Shown here: piece by piece, positions 1-8,658 of the stretch
Layout of the letters: each line of letters begins with the position of its first letter
How positions within the stretch are numbered: position 1 is the first letter of the stretch
NCBI GenBank assembly: GCA_963723205.1
Contig: CAVRQC010000035.1
Span: 248,001 to 312,000 of the forward strand
Direction: 5' to 3'
Length of the DNA: 64,000 nt
Origin: CAVQBP01 sp963723205
GTDB lineage: Bacteria > Bacteroidota > Ignavibacteria > Ignavibacteriales > Ignavibacteriaceae
Notes under the pieces: model-generated
Told to the model about the DNA's origin: nothing
The model's database searches: none
The model's input: the letters and a program-made list of their open reading frames with translations, nothing else
Position numbers and translations under genes: made by a program

Positions 1-36
1 TTTCTCCTTTAATTTATTAATGATAATTTAAAGCGA

Positions 37-933
37 TTATTTAATCCATTTTGAATTCTTCATCCATTTAAATATACACTCCATCCAATCTTCAGTTTTT
101 AACCTTAAAACAAAACCATGACCTCCATGAGGATAAAGATGTAATTCAGCAGCAACATTGTGATGCCGTAGTGCTTCATAATAAACAATACTGTTATCAA
201 CGTCGACTGTTTTATCATCTCCCGCCTGCGTAATATATGCGGGTGGAGTATTCTCATCTACATGTAATTCATTTGAGAATTCATCAATTATTTTTTTTGA
301 AGGATTACTTCCTAATAAATTTGTTCTTGAGCCGGGATGAGTTAAGCTATCCTGCATACTAATTACAGGGTAAACGAGTATCTGGAAATCAGGACGTAAA
401 TTTACGTTATCTTTATTTTCGATAACTGCTGTCCTGTAATGAGTAGCTTCGGTTGAAGCTAAATGTCCGCCTGCTGAAAAGCCCATTATTCCTACTTTAT
501 TTGTATCGATTCCCCATTTAACTGCGTTTTCCCTTACAACTTTAATTGCCTCCTGGGCATCCTGCAAGGGGCCAATGCTTTTATCAATCATTGTTGAATC
601 GTTCGGCAGCCTGTATTTAAGTATAAAGGCAGCAACGCCGTTCCGGACAAATTCTTTCGCAGTTCTTATTCCTTCTGCCTGATAAACCACTACGGCATAA
701 CCGCCGCCCGGACAAATGACAACAGCCGCACCGGTAGATTTTTCTTTTTCCGGTAAATAAATTTCCAGGGTTGGCTTTGTCACCCCGGAAAACATTCCCG
801 AATGTTCGGTTTCCTTTATACCGGATGGTTTAGAATTTGGAATAGTGCCAGGATATAAGTTTATTATTTCTTGTGCACTTACTTCAAGTGCAAACAATAT
901 CATTATGGCAAAACAGATTTTTAATGTTTTCAT
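37..933 (-). CDS. Secreted alpha/beta-hydrolase, acetyl-esterase-like
   Basis: Probable carbohydrate esterase or deacetylase of the alpha/beta-hydrolase fold (COG0657/BD-FAE type), exported. Residues 1-20 are a signal peptide ending at SAQ. The oxyanion motif CPGGGY lies near residue 75, the nucleophile serine in GFSAGGH near residue 153, and the catalytic histidine in HGGHGF near residue 273. At 298 residues it has normal length for these enzymes. It is the last gene of the minus-strand sugar region, separated from the GH95 fucosidase by about 130 bases that hold a LacI-type palindrome, so it probably has its own regulated promoter. Removal of acetyl groups from hemicellulose is inferred from neighbours; the true substrate cannot be read from sequence. 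Confidence 0.85.
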   Translation of the reverse strand: MKTLKICFAIMILFALEVSAQEIINLYPGTIPNSKPSGIKETEHSGMFSGVTKPTLEIYLPEKEKSTGAAVVICPGGGYAVVVYQAEGIRTAKEFVRNGVAAFILKYRLPNDSTMIDKSIGPLQDAQEAIKVVRENAVKWGIDTNKVGIMGFSAGGHLASTEATHYRTAVIENKDNVNLRPDFQILVYPVISMQDSLTHPGSRTNLLGSNPSKKIIDEFSNELHVDENTPPAYITQAGDDKTVDVDNSIVYYEALRHHNVAAELHLYPHGGHGFVLRLKTEDWMECIFKWMKNSKWIK

Positions 934-1000
934 AATTTTTCCATAATTTTATTTGAAAGAATTTTGTACCATTTTAACAATAAAATCAATAAAAAACTAT

Positions 1001-1015
1001 CTGAACCGTTTCAAT
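1001..1015. promoter_or_regulatory. LacI-family operator upstream of the esterase
   Basis: The palindromic core TGAACCGTTTCA lies about 70 bases before the esterase start. The same core, in either orientation, is found in front of the TonB receptor and the lacI gene at 30 kb, with a variant before the repeat protein. CG-centred palindromes of this form are typical LacI-family sites. Which regulator binds is inference. Confidence 0.6.
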
Positions 1016-1063
1016 TATTAAATACTTTTAATTAAAAATAGTCACTTTTATTCCGGAATTCGC

Positions 1064-3544
1064 TTACTTTGATAAAACCAATATATATTCTTTCCCGGCC
1101 TCGGTTTCAAAATCATACAGATAACTTTTTTTTATTTCAACGGGCTGGATTTTAGCATCAGGTGAAATCAGCGGCTGTTTAATATCCGGTATAACAAAAA
1201 ACGGATTCGGGTTTTTTCCTTTTGCTTTCTCAAGTTTAAAATCACCTGCGGCCATTAACTTGTCGTAGGCTCTTACCCTGCAGTTTCCTCCAAGAAAAGA
1301 TTTAATTTTTATTTTTGAAACTTTATTGTTTGTCCAGTTAATATCGATTATAAAACCCCCTCTGGCCTTTAATCCGCTGACACTTCCATCTTTCCACGCA
1401 TCAGGCAACGCCGGAAGTACAAAGATAAATCTGTCCTGGCTTTGTAAAAGCATTTCGGCAATGCCGGCAGTACATCCAAAGTTGCCGTCAATCTGGAAAG
1501 GTGGATGAGCATCAAACATATTCGGATATGTACCTCCTCCTTCGGAGAAAATATTTTTTCCATCTTTAGGAACTGCAACCGGTCTTAGTTGATCTTTAAT
1601 TAATTTGTATGCGTGGTTTCCATCCAGAGATCTTGCCCAAAAATTTACTTTCCACCCCATCGACCATCCGGTTGATTCATCACCCCGATGTATTAAAGAT
1701 GTCTTAGCAGCTTCAAAAAGTTTTGGATTCCGGAAAGGTGAAATCTGGTTGCTTGGATACAACCCGTATAAATGGGATACATGCCTGTTATGATCATCCG
1801 GGCTATCCCAATCATGTAGCCATTCCTGGAGCTGACCCCAATGTCCTATCTGCATCGGAGGGAGCCTTTTCAATTTTGATTTCAGAATTTCAACAAATTT
1901 TCTATCTTTGCCTAAAATATCTGCTGCCTTTATTGTCTCGGTAAACAAATCGAATACTAGCTGATTATCAATTGTAGCACCAGCAGTAATCGAATAATCC
2001 GGATGAACAGCAGGGGAATTTTCAGGAGAAACAGATGGAGACACAACGAGCCATTTATGTTCAGGTTCTTCAATTAAAAAATCGTTAAAGAATTCCGAAG
2101 CACCTTTCAATACCGGGTAAACCGAATGTAAAAACTCTTTATTTCCATTATAAATATATTTGTACCAGAGCTGCTGGCTGAGCCAGGCGGCTCCGCACGG
2201 CCACATACCTGAGTAAGAAAGATCAATCGCACCTGTCATCCGCCAGAGATCGGTATTATGATGGAGTACCCAGCCGTGTGCATCATACATTTCTTTGGCA
2301 GTTTCTCTTCCTGCAACGGAAAGCTCTTTTAGCATTTGTACCAGCGGTTCGCTCATCTCCGAGAGATTTGTTACTTCCGACGGCCAATAATTCATTTCGG
2401 TATTAATATTTACAGTATATTTACTATCCCATGGCGGATTGAGCTGATAATTCCAGATTCCCTGGAGATTGGCAGGTTGTCCACCGGGCTGGGAACTTGA
2501 TATCAGAAGATACCTCCCAAATTGAAAATATAAAGCAGCAAGCTGCGGATCGTTTCCCCGGTCAAATTCATTTATCCTGACATCAGTAGGATTTTTAACC
2601 GAATCGGTTACACCAAGATTAAGCTTAACCCTGTTGAAAAATTTTTGATAATGATTAATATGCTCTTCTAGAGCCTCTGAATAATTTTTCTTTAATGCCG
2701 CAGATAAATAATCATTTGTCCGTTTAAGCTGGTCAGCACCGAGTTTATGATAATTAATAAAGTTGGTAGCAATGGAAATATAAATTGTCGCTGTATCCGC
2801 TCCGGAAACAGATAAAGAAGTATCGGTTGAAGTTATTTCTCCACCGCTGTTTACAATCTTAATAAGTGAAGAAAATTTTACTTTTCCCTTAATTCCTTCA
2901 TGATCTGTAGATATGCCGTCCAACCCAAGTTCATTTTTCCCATGAGTAGAGACAACAACTTTTTCAGGACTATTCATTGAAGCCGTAAAATTTATTTTAC
3001 CCGGCATATCTGCAGTAAGCCTGACAATTATTACTTGATCGGGAAAGGATGCGAATATCAATCTCTTGAAGGCAACACCATCAGCCTTATATCTTACTGC
3101 TGCTGTTGCTTCATTCAAACTCAATTCACGGTAATAATTAGTATAGTTTTCACTTCCGGGAAAATGTAAATACAGACTGCCGACCGTTTGATAAGGCATT
3201 CCCTGTGCTGTTTGAGATATAATATCTTTATTAGCCATATCCTGAGCTTTTTTATAATCTCCTTCAAAGATTAATTTTCTGATCACAGGCAGCGCTTTTA
3301 ATGCGTTTGGATTGGCATTATTATAAGGACTTCCTGCCCAGACAGTATTTTCATTCAGCTGAATTCTTTCCTCAGAAGGATTACCATAAACCATTGTACC
3401 CAATCTTCCATTGCCTAACGGCAAAGCTTCCACCCACTGTCCTGCAGGATGATCATACCAGAGTTTCAGGAGAGAATCACTCTGTGCTTTGATGCTACTG
3501 AATATCAAAAGACAGCACAAGAGTAATAGTAATACTTTTTTCAC
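1064..3544 (-). CDS. GH95 alpha-L-fucosidase (secreted)
   Basis: Glycoside hydrolase family 95, an inverting enzyme that removes terminal alpha-1,2-L-fucose from xyloglucan or glycans. Residues 1-20 form a signal peptide. The N-terminal domain starts at LWYDHPAGQWVEALPLGNG. The (alpha/alpha)6 catalytic part contains the NTEMNYWPSE segment, which carries the two conserved asparagines, then the ATIDNQLVFDLF helix with the expected acidic region, and DGNFGCTAGIAEML with the conserved aspartate near the C-terminal third. 826 residues is usual for the family. It is last in a tight run with fucU and fucP (30 bases from fucU), which strongly supports fucose release as its role. Confidence 0.95.
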   Translation of the reverse strand: MKKVLLLLLCCLLIFSSIKAQSDSLLKLWYDHPAGQWVEALPLGNGRLGTMVYGNPSEERIQLNENTVWAGSPYNNANPNALKALPVIRKLIFEGDYKKAQDMANKDIISQTAQGMPYQTVGSLYLHFPGSENYTNYYRELSLNEATAAVRYKADGVAFKRLIFASFPDQVIIVRLTADMPGKINFTASMNSPEKVVVSTHGKNELGLDGISTDHEGIKGKVKFSSLIKIVNSGGEITSTDTSLSVSGADTATIYISIATNFINYHKLGADQLKRTNDYLSAALKKNYSEALEEHINHYQKFFNRVKLNLGVTDSVKNPTDVRINEFDRGNDPQLAALYFQFGRYLLISSSQPGGQPANLQGIWNYQLNPPWDSKYTVNINTEMNYWPSEVTNLSEMSEPLVQMLKELSVAGRETAKEMYDAHGWVLHHNTDLWRMTGAIDLSYSGMWPCGAAWLSQQLWYKYIYNGNKEFLHSVYPVLKGASEFFNDFLIEEPEHKWLVVSPSVSPENSPAVHPDYSITAGATIDNQLVFDLFTETIKAADILGKDRKFVEILKSKLKRLPPMQIGHWGQLQEWLHDWDSPDDHNRHVSHLYGLYPSNQISPFRNPKLFEAAKTSLIHRGDESTGWSMGWKVNFWARSLDGNHAYKLIKDQLRPVAVPKDGKNIFSEGGGTYPNMFDAHPPFQIDGNFGCTAGIAEMLLQSQDRFIFVLPALPDAWKDGSVSGLKARGGFIIDINWTNNKVSKIKIKSFLGGNCRVRAYDKLMAAGDFKLEKAKGKNPNPFFVIPDIKQPLISPDAKIQPVEIKKSYLYDFETEAGKEYILVLSK

Positions 3545-3574
3545 ATTTGTCTCCGCCGATTTTTCAAAATGTAT

Positions 3575-4003
3575 TTAAACAACTACACCTTTTTTTAATA
3601 TGATATTTGCGTATAAGGCGGATTCGCTTGTTGCAATTACTGCATAAGCTTTTTTAGCCCTTTCATAAAAGGCAAATTTCTCTATATATTCAAATTCCTT
3701 AAAAGGTTCTTTACTTTTTAAGATTATTTCTCTGTATTCGTTCCAGATAACCGGTTTGTAATTTTCACCGGGAGTAACTGCCATTAATGTTACAGGTTTT
3801 TCGACATAAGCATCCAATGGAAAGAATTTCAATGTTGCTTCCAGAACTACAGTAACTCCATGGCCATCCAACCTGAGCAGCTTTTGAGCAATTGAAGAAC
3901 CAGGGAAATTTCCGTCTGCAATAACCAATTCATCCCCGTGCCCCATTTCCATTAAGATTTTTAATAAATTCGGAGAAAGTATACTTGGAATATTTTTTAA
4001 CAT
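3575..4003 (-). CDS. fucU: L-fucose mutarotase, RbsD/FucU family
   Basis: Interconverts anomers of L-fucose so that alpha-fucose released by the fucosidase can be used by the next enzyme. The family hallmark MGHGDELVIADGNFP lies near residues 19-33, with the catalytic histidine in GHGD. Length (142 residues) fits FucU. RbsD, the ribose relative, is the alternative, but the neighbours (fucP directly upstream, GH95 directly downstream, gaps of 63 and 30 bases) favour fucose. No signal peptide, so cytoplasmic. Confidence 0.92.
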   Translation of the reverse strand: MLKNIPSILSPNLLKILMEMGHGDELVIADGNFPGSSIAQKLLRLDGHGVTVVLEATLKFFPLDAYVEKPVTLMAVTPGENYKPVIWNEYREIILKSKEPFKEFEYIEKFAFYERAKKAYAVIATSESALYANIILKKGVVV

Positions 4004-4066
4004 TAATTTTCACCCATTATTTTAGATCGAAATTTCATTTTTAGAAAGCAGAAATAAAAATCTGAA

Positions 4067-5383
4067 TTATGCTAAAGAATAATATTTAACGGTTCGATAT
4101 CCATATATTGCAATTACAATAAAACTTATTAAAGGGAGAATAAAAGAAAAATTAACTGCAGGCAGCCCGGCAACCGTTCCGAGATCAATTATGGCTCCCT
4201 GTAAAGGAGGCATTAAAGCACCTCCCACAATAGCCATCACCAAACCTGCCGCTCCAAGAGTAGCATCATCTTTTAATCCTTCCAGTGAAATACCATAAAT
4301 AGTGGGAAACATCAGAGACATAAATATTGATGTAGCAATTAAGCAATACAGCCCGCCCATACCCTGAATAAAAATGACACCAAGTATTGTAGCTATACCG
4401 CCAAAAGCAAAATAGACTAATAATAATCTGGAATTAATAAATTTCATTAAATATGTGCTGATAAATCTTCCTGTTAAGAACATTATCATTGCAATTATAT
4501 TATAGTTTTGCGCTTCTGCCTTCGGAATCCCCAGATTATCGGCATATTGAATTATGAAAGTCCAGCACATTATTTGTGCTGCAACGTAAAAAACCTGAGC
4601 AATAACGCCTTCACGGTACTTTTTGTTTTTTATGAGCCGTTTAAATGTATCAACTGCATTTACCTGATGGTCAGCATAACTCCGTGTGGGCATTTTGGAA
4701 ACTGCAATAATAACAAGCATAACGATTACAACAAATCCCAGCATTACATAAGGATCACGAATTACAGCTAAATCATGTGCTCGTATAGCGGCTTTTTTAG
4801 AAGTACTAAGAGTACTGAAAACCAATTCTCCTGCAGGGTTCCTTATTTCAGAATGTAAATTGGAAAGAATAAATTGTGAGGCAACAAACATTCCCAGCAA
4901 TGAACCGATAGGATTAAACGATTGTGATAAATTCAATCTCCTCGTTGCGGTTTTTTCATCTCCCATGGAAAGAATATACGGATTGGCTGTGGTCTCTAAA
5001 AAAGCTAATCCGAATGTAAGTATATATAACGATATGAGAAAGAATCCAAAATGCTCAAATTTTGCAGCAGGGTAGAACAAAAGCGCACCGGTAGCATATA
5101 ATGTAAGCCCAAGCATTATCCCTTTTTTATAGGTATATTTTTTTACAAACAAAGCAGCAGGTATTGCCATAGTTGCGTATCCGCCGTAAAAAGCAAATTG
5201 AATTAAAGAAGCTTTTGCAGTGGATATTTCCATTACGGTTTGAAATGCCGCAACCATAGGATTCGTTATATCATTTGCAAAACCCCATAGGGCAAACAAA
5301 CTTGTAATTAATATAAATGGATATAAAACATCAAGTGAAACCACTTTTGGTTTTTGAACATTATTTACTGTGGCATTTCTCAT
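4067..5383 (-). CDS. fucP: L-fucose:H+ symporter, MFS FucP type
   Basis: Inner-membrane major-facilitator transporter importing L-fucose with protons. Twelve hydrophobic segments can be traced; the first has the FALWGFANDITNPMV block and the fourth the LAFLETTANPYIL block, both typical of the FucP/GluP group. I chose the ATG at 5383, giving 438 residues, the same length as E. coli FucP; the longer frame to 5416 would need a TTG codon without a ribosome binding site. The gene sits between the zinc dehydrogenase and fucU in one apparent operon. Glucose/galactose transport is possible within this subfamily, but context points to fucose. Confidence 0.92.
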   Translation of the reverse strand: MRNATVNNVQKPKVVSLDVLYPFILITSLFALWGFANDITNPMVAAFQTVMEISTAKASLIQFAFYGGYATMAIPAALFVKKYTYKKGIMLGLTLYATGALLFYPAAKFEHFGFFLISLYILTFGLAFLETTANPYILSMGDEKTATRRLNLSQSFNPIGSLLGMFVASQFILSNLHSEIRNPAGELVFSTLSTSKKAAIRAHDLAVIRDPYVMLGFVVIVMLVIIAVSKMPTRSYADHQVNAVDTFKRLIKNKKYREGVIAQVFYVAAQIMCWTFIIQYADNLGIPKAEAQNYNIIAMIMFLTGRFISTYLMKFINSRLLLVYFAFGGIATILGVIFIQGMGGLYCLIATSIFMSLMFPTIYGISLEGLKDDATLGAAGLVMAIVGGALMPPLQGAIIDLGTVAGLPAVNFSFILPLISFIVIAIYGYRTVKYYSLA

Positions 5384-5436
5384 GATTCTCTTTCTTAAAA
5401 ATTGAGTGTTATTCAACCTGGAAATAAATTTTATAT

Positions 5437-6498
5437 CTATCTAATCTCTTCATCAAAAACGACAGCCACTTTACCGCACTTCCCGCTTGCCATTAAATCA
5501 TAGGCTTCGCCTGCATCTTCTAATTTGAATCTATGTGTAATTAATTTTTCCGGTTTTATTTTCCATCTTACCAATCGTTCAACAAGTTCTTCCATTCGCC
5601 AGATAGTTGTTACCCATGAACCGTAAATCGTTTTTTGATCATGGATGATATCTCTTGATGGCTGGAACTCAACAGTACTGCCTTCACCGATGAATGCAAT
5701 TTTACCCCACTTACGCGTTGCCTGAATACATGTTAGACGTGCTTTATTATTAGCAGAACAATCGATTGATTTTTCAACTCCATATCCGCCTGTTAAATCT
5801 TTAATCTGCTGAACATTGTTTTCACCTGCAGTAATAACTTCATCGAACAAGCCGAGATTTTTAGCAATGGAAATTCTATCTTCAATGACTTCAATCCCGA
5901 AAATCTTCTGCGCACCCATTGCCCTGGAAAGCATGGCTGTTGCTAGCCCGACCGGACCTAAACCGGTAATCAACACGGCATCGTTTCCTGAAACCCCGAT
6001 TTTTTCCAATCCTTCGTACACAGTTCCAAAGCCGCATGCAACCTGGGCGCCATCGGAATAGCTTAGTTCATCGGGTAAGTATACAAGATCTTTTTCTTCG
6101 GCAAGTAAATATTCTGCCATACCTCCATCACGCTGCCAACCATAAGCCCTTCTGTACTCACTCGTACAAGATATCATGTAACCTCTGCGGCAATCATTAC
6201 AAACACCACAGCCTGAAATATGATAAACAATTACGCGATCATCTTTTTTAAATCTACGGCAGCCCCGACCAGTTTCGACAATTTGACCACTCGGTTCATG
6301 TCCTGCGACCATTCCGGGTTGATATCCTTCCGGACCCTTACCAAGATGTTCATGATATATAGCCCGTATATCTGAACCGCAGATTGTAGAAGATTTCATT
6401 TTTATTAATACTTCACCATGACCAGGAGCCGGGATGTCAAATTCTCTCAATTCTACTGTACTGTTTCCCGGCAGAATAGCTCCCTTCATTTTATTCAT
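5437..6498 (-). CDS. Zinc-dependent medium-chain dehydrogenase
   Basis: NAD(P)-dependent alcohol/polyol dehydrogenase of the MDR family. Catalytic zinc ligands are seen as Cys in STICGSD (near residue 40) and His-Glu in AGHEPSG (near residue 66). A structural-zinc lobe follows with four cysteines (CGVCNDCRRGYMISC). The Rossmann motif GLGPVG is near residue 180. 353 residues is normal. It lies 53 bases before fucP and 30 after the aldo/keto reductase, so a role in oxidising fucose or a downstream diol (for example lactaldehyde or a fuconate derivative) is inferred. L-threonine or sorbitol dehydrogenase-like activities are alternatives. Confidence 0.88.
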   Translation of the reverse strand: MNKMKGAILPGNSTVELREFDIPAPGHGEVLIKMKSSTICGSDIRAIYHEHLGKGPEGYQPGMVAGHEPSGQIVETGRGCRRFKKDDRVIVYHISGCGVCNDCRRGYMISCTSEYRRAYGWQRDGGMAEYLLAEEKDLVYLPDELSYSDGAQVACGFGTVYEGLEKIGVSGNDAVLITGLGPVGLATAMLSRAMGAQKIFGIEVIEDRISIAKNLGLFDEVITAGENNVQQIKDLTGGYGVEKSIDCSANNKARLTCIQATRKWGKIAFIGEGSTVEFQPSRDIIHDQKTIYGSWVTTIWRMEELVERLVRWKIKPEKLITHRFKLEDAGEAYDLMASGKCGKVAVVFDEEIR

Positions 6499-6528
6499 TG
6501 TATACCTTTAAATATTTTTAGATAACTT

Positions 6529-7545
6529 TTAAGGCGGAGTAATTTCTCTGTTCATGTCCCATAAATCTTCCCAGCTTTGATCATCTTTCCAGAGAAATAC
6601 CTGGCCTTTTATTAACCTGCATTTCCTATCAATGGTTGAAATTGCTTCCATGTCATCCTCAGTTAATGGAGCAGTAATCACTGCTTCAATATTTTCCAAA
6701 TAATGGTTTACCGAAAATGGAATAGGAATTTGTCCGCGCTGAACAGCCCATTTAATTGCAACCTGAGCAGGAGTAATTTTCAGGCGTTCTGCAATTGATA
6801 AAATCGTTTTGTCTTCAAGATCAACGGTATCTTCCGGCGTTCTATCACGTTCCGGACGGCCGGGTGAACCGAGCGGGCAGTAACCTACCGGCTGAATATC
6901 ATTATTCAAACAAAAGCTAAATAGTTCCGGCTGTTGAAAATGAGGATGCAGTTCCATTTCGTTGCATGTTGGTTTTATCTTTGCATCTCTTAATAATAAC
7001 TCAAGCTTGGGTACAGTCATATTCGAAGTACCGATATTCTTAACAAGCCCGGATTCGACAAGCTTTTCCATCTGGCGCCAGGTTCTCATAAATTTTTCAT
7101 GGATGTATGGTTTTGCATTCGGGCTGCGTGATGAAACATCACATTTGGGCGGATGGTAATTAGGAAACGGCCAGTGAACAAGATACAGATCAAGATAATC
7201 TATTTGAAGATCTGCTAAAGATTTTCTGCAAGATTCTTCAACCTTATCATGCATATCATTCCACACTTTTGAAGTTATCCATAAATCCTCCCGTTTTAGA
7301 AAACCGCTTTTAAAGATTTCTTCTAAAACAGGACCTATATTTTTTTCATTGCCATAAACCGAAGCACAGTCAATATGCCTGTAACCTGCATAGATTGCTT
7401 TCTTAACAGTTTCTGCAACCAGTTCAGCTGGAACATAATCAGAGCCAAATGTTCCGAATCCTATACAAGGAATTTTACTTCCTGTATTAAGATTTTTAAT
7501 CGGGATTGCATCTGTACTTATCCATTTTTCTTTTACTTCATTCAT
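6529..7545 (-). CDS. Aldo/keto reductase
   Basis: NADPH-type aldo/keto reductase, a TIM barrel of 338 residues. The catalytic tetrad is visible: Asp and Tyr in HIDCASVYGNE, Lys in ITSKVW, and His in YLVHWPFP. The cofactor-binding C-terminal block with PIPFSVNHYLENIEA is present. No signal peptide. It is co-transcribed with the LacI gene upstream (31 bases) and the zinc dehydrogenase downstream (30 bases). In a fucose operon it could reduce L-lactaldehyde or oxidise L-fucose; both are inferences from position. Substrate is not determined by the motifs. Confidence 0.9.
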   Translation of the reverse strand: MNEVKEKWISTDAIPIKNLNTGSKIPCIGFGTFGSDYVPAELVAETVKKAIYAGYRHIDCASVYGNEKNIGPVLEEIFKSGFLKREDLWITSKVWNDMHDKVEESCRKSLADLQIDYLDLYLVHWPFPNYHPPKCDVSSRSPNAKPYIHEKFMRTWRQMEKLVESGLVKNIGTSNMTVPKLELLLRDAKIKPTCNEMELHPHFQQPELFSFCLNNDIQPVGYCPLGSPGRPERDRTPEDTVDLEDKTILSIAERLKITPAQVAIKWAVQRGQIPIPFSVNHYLENIEAVITAPLTEDDMEAISTIDRKCRLIKGQVFLWKDDQSWEDLWDMNREITPP

Positions 7546-7576
7546 TATAGCATCCGGATTTTAAATAAATCTAAGA

Positions 7577-8590
7577 CTATTGTTTGATAATAGAATTGTT
7601 CCAAATGAATTCTTCATCTATTAAAATGTTTTTCTTCATTTTAATACCTGGGTTATTAATTATTTCTATTAGAAGTTCTGTTGCTACACTCCCAATCTTT
7701 CTCGGGTCTTGATTTATAACTGAAAGCGTAGGAGTAAAAGTATTTGCAGTATCCTTAAAGCCAAATCCTGCAATACCGATATCTTCAGGAATTTTCAGCC
7801 CCTTCTCAACTGCTGCCCTATATACGCCCAAAGCTACTCGATCATTTACTGTTAATATTATTTCAGGAAGCTTTTTTGAATTATATAATTCCATAAAAGC
7901 ATAATATCCATCAATTATTTCAAGACCTCCTTCTATAATCCATTCCGGTTTAATTTGAATTCCTTTTTTGGTAAGAGCATCTTTGTACCCCAAACATCTC
8001 TCTTTTCCTATGTTTATACTTGAATAGCCTGCAAAATGAGCTATCTTAGAATAACCATTCTCAAGAATTTTATTCAATGCGGCAACAGCTCCATCTCTGT
8101 CGTTATAAATAACACTTGAAAATTCTAATCCTTCGAACTGCCTGTCAAAAAAAACAAGTGGAATGTTAAGTCTTTTAACGTAATTGAAAATCTGAGGATT
8201 TTGAGTTTCCTGGGAGATGCATACCAAGAGACCGTCAACACGCAAACCAATCAACTTTTGTAAATTTATTTTTTCACTTTGCTGATTTTCCCTGGAAACA
8301 GCTACAAAGACATTATAATTGTGTCCGCCTGCGATATCAATTATACTATCTGTAGCATATGCAAAAAAACTATTTTCCAAATCGGGAATAATGACACCAA
8401 GTGTAAATGATCTGCGCGATGTTAAATTCTGAGCTATTAAATTTGGGATATATCCAAGTTCTTCAGCAGTTTCCAGGACTTTCTTTTTCATTTTGTCCGA
8501 GATATCTGGATGGTTTCTTAACGCCTTTGAAACTGTGATTCGAGTTACATTTAATTTTTTTGCAATATCCAGTTGTGTTATGTGATTCAA
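7577..8590 (-). CDS. LacI-family transcriptional regulator (fucose operon)
   Basis: Transcription factor with an N-terminal LacI helix-turn-helix (residues 4-50, QLDIAKKLNVTRITVSKAL) and a periplasmic-binding-protein-like sensor domain to residue 337. It probably senses a sugar or phospho-sugar from the fucose or hemicellulose pathway. The start is a TTG codon at 8590: no ATG occurs between the upstream in-frame stop and the helix-turn-helix, so TTG is the only candidate. First gene of the run lacI-AKR-ADH-fucP-fucU-GH95, hence probably autoregulated. It is distinct from the second LacI protein at 29-30 kb. Confidence 0.9.
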   Translation of the reverse strand: MNHITQLDIAKKLNVTRITVSKALRNHPDISDKMKKKVLETAEELGYIPNLIAQNLTSRRSFTLGVIIPDLENSFFAYATDSIIDIAGGHNYNVFVAVSRENQQSEKINLQKLIGLRVDGLLVCISQETQNPQIFNYVKRLNIPLVFFDRQFEGLEFSSVIYNDRDGAVAALNKILENGYSKIAHFAGYSSINIGKERCLGYKDALTKKGIQIKPEWIIEGGLEIIDGYYAFMELYNSKKLPEIILTVNDRVALGVYRAAVEKGLKIPEDIGIAGFGFKDTANTFTPTLSVINQDPRKIGSVATELLIEIINNPGIKMKKNILIDEEFIWNNSIIKQ

Positions 8591-8658
8591 ATTACTTACT
8601 CGCGTACTTTCTCGTGTAAATTAGAACAATATTTGAAATTAATCAAGAATTTTCTTTA

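Noticed and set aside
8599..8618. Direct repeats CTCGCGTA and CTCGTGTA before the lacI gene of the fucose operon
   Set aside because: Could be an operator, but the unit is short, not palindromic and not found elsewhere in the window.
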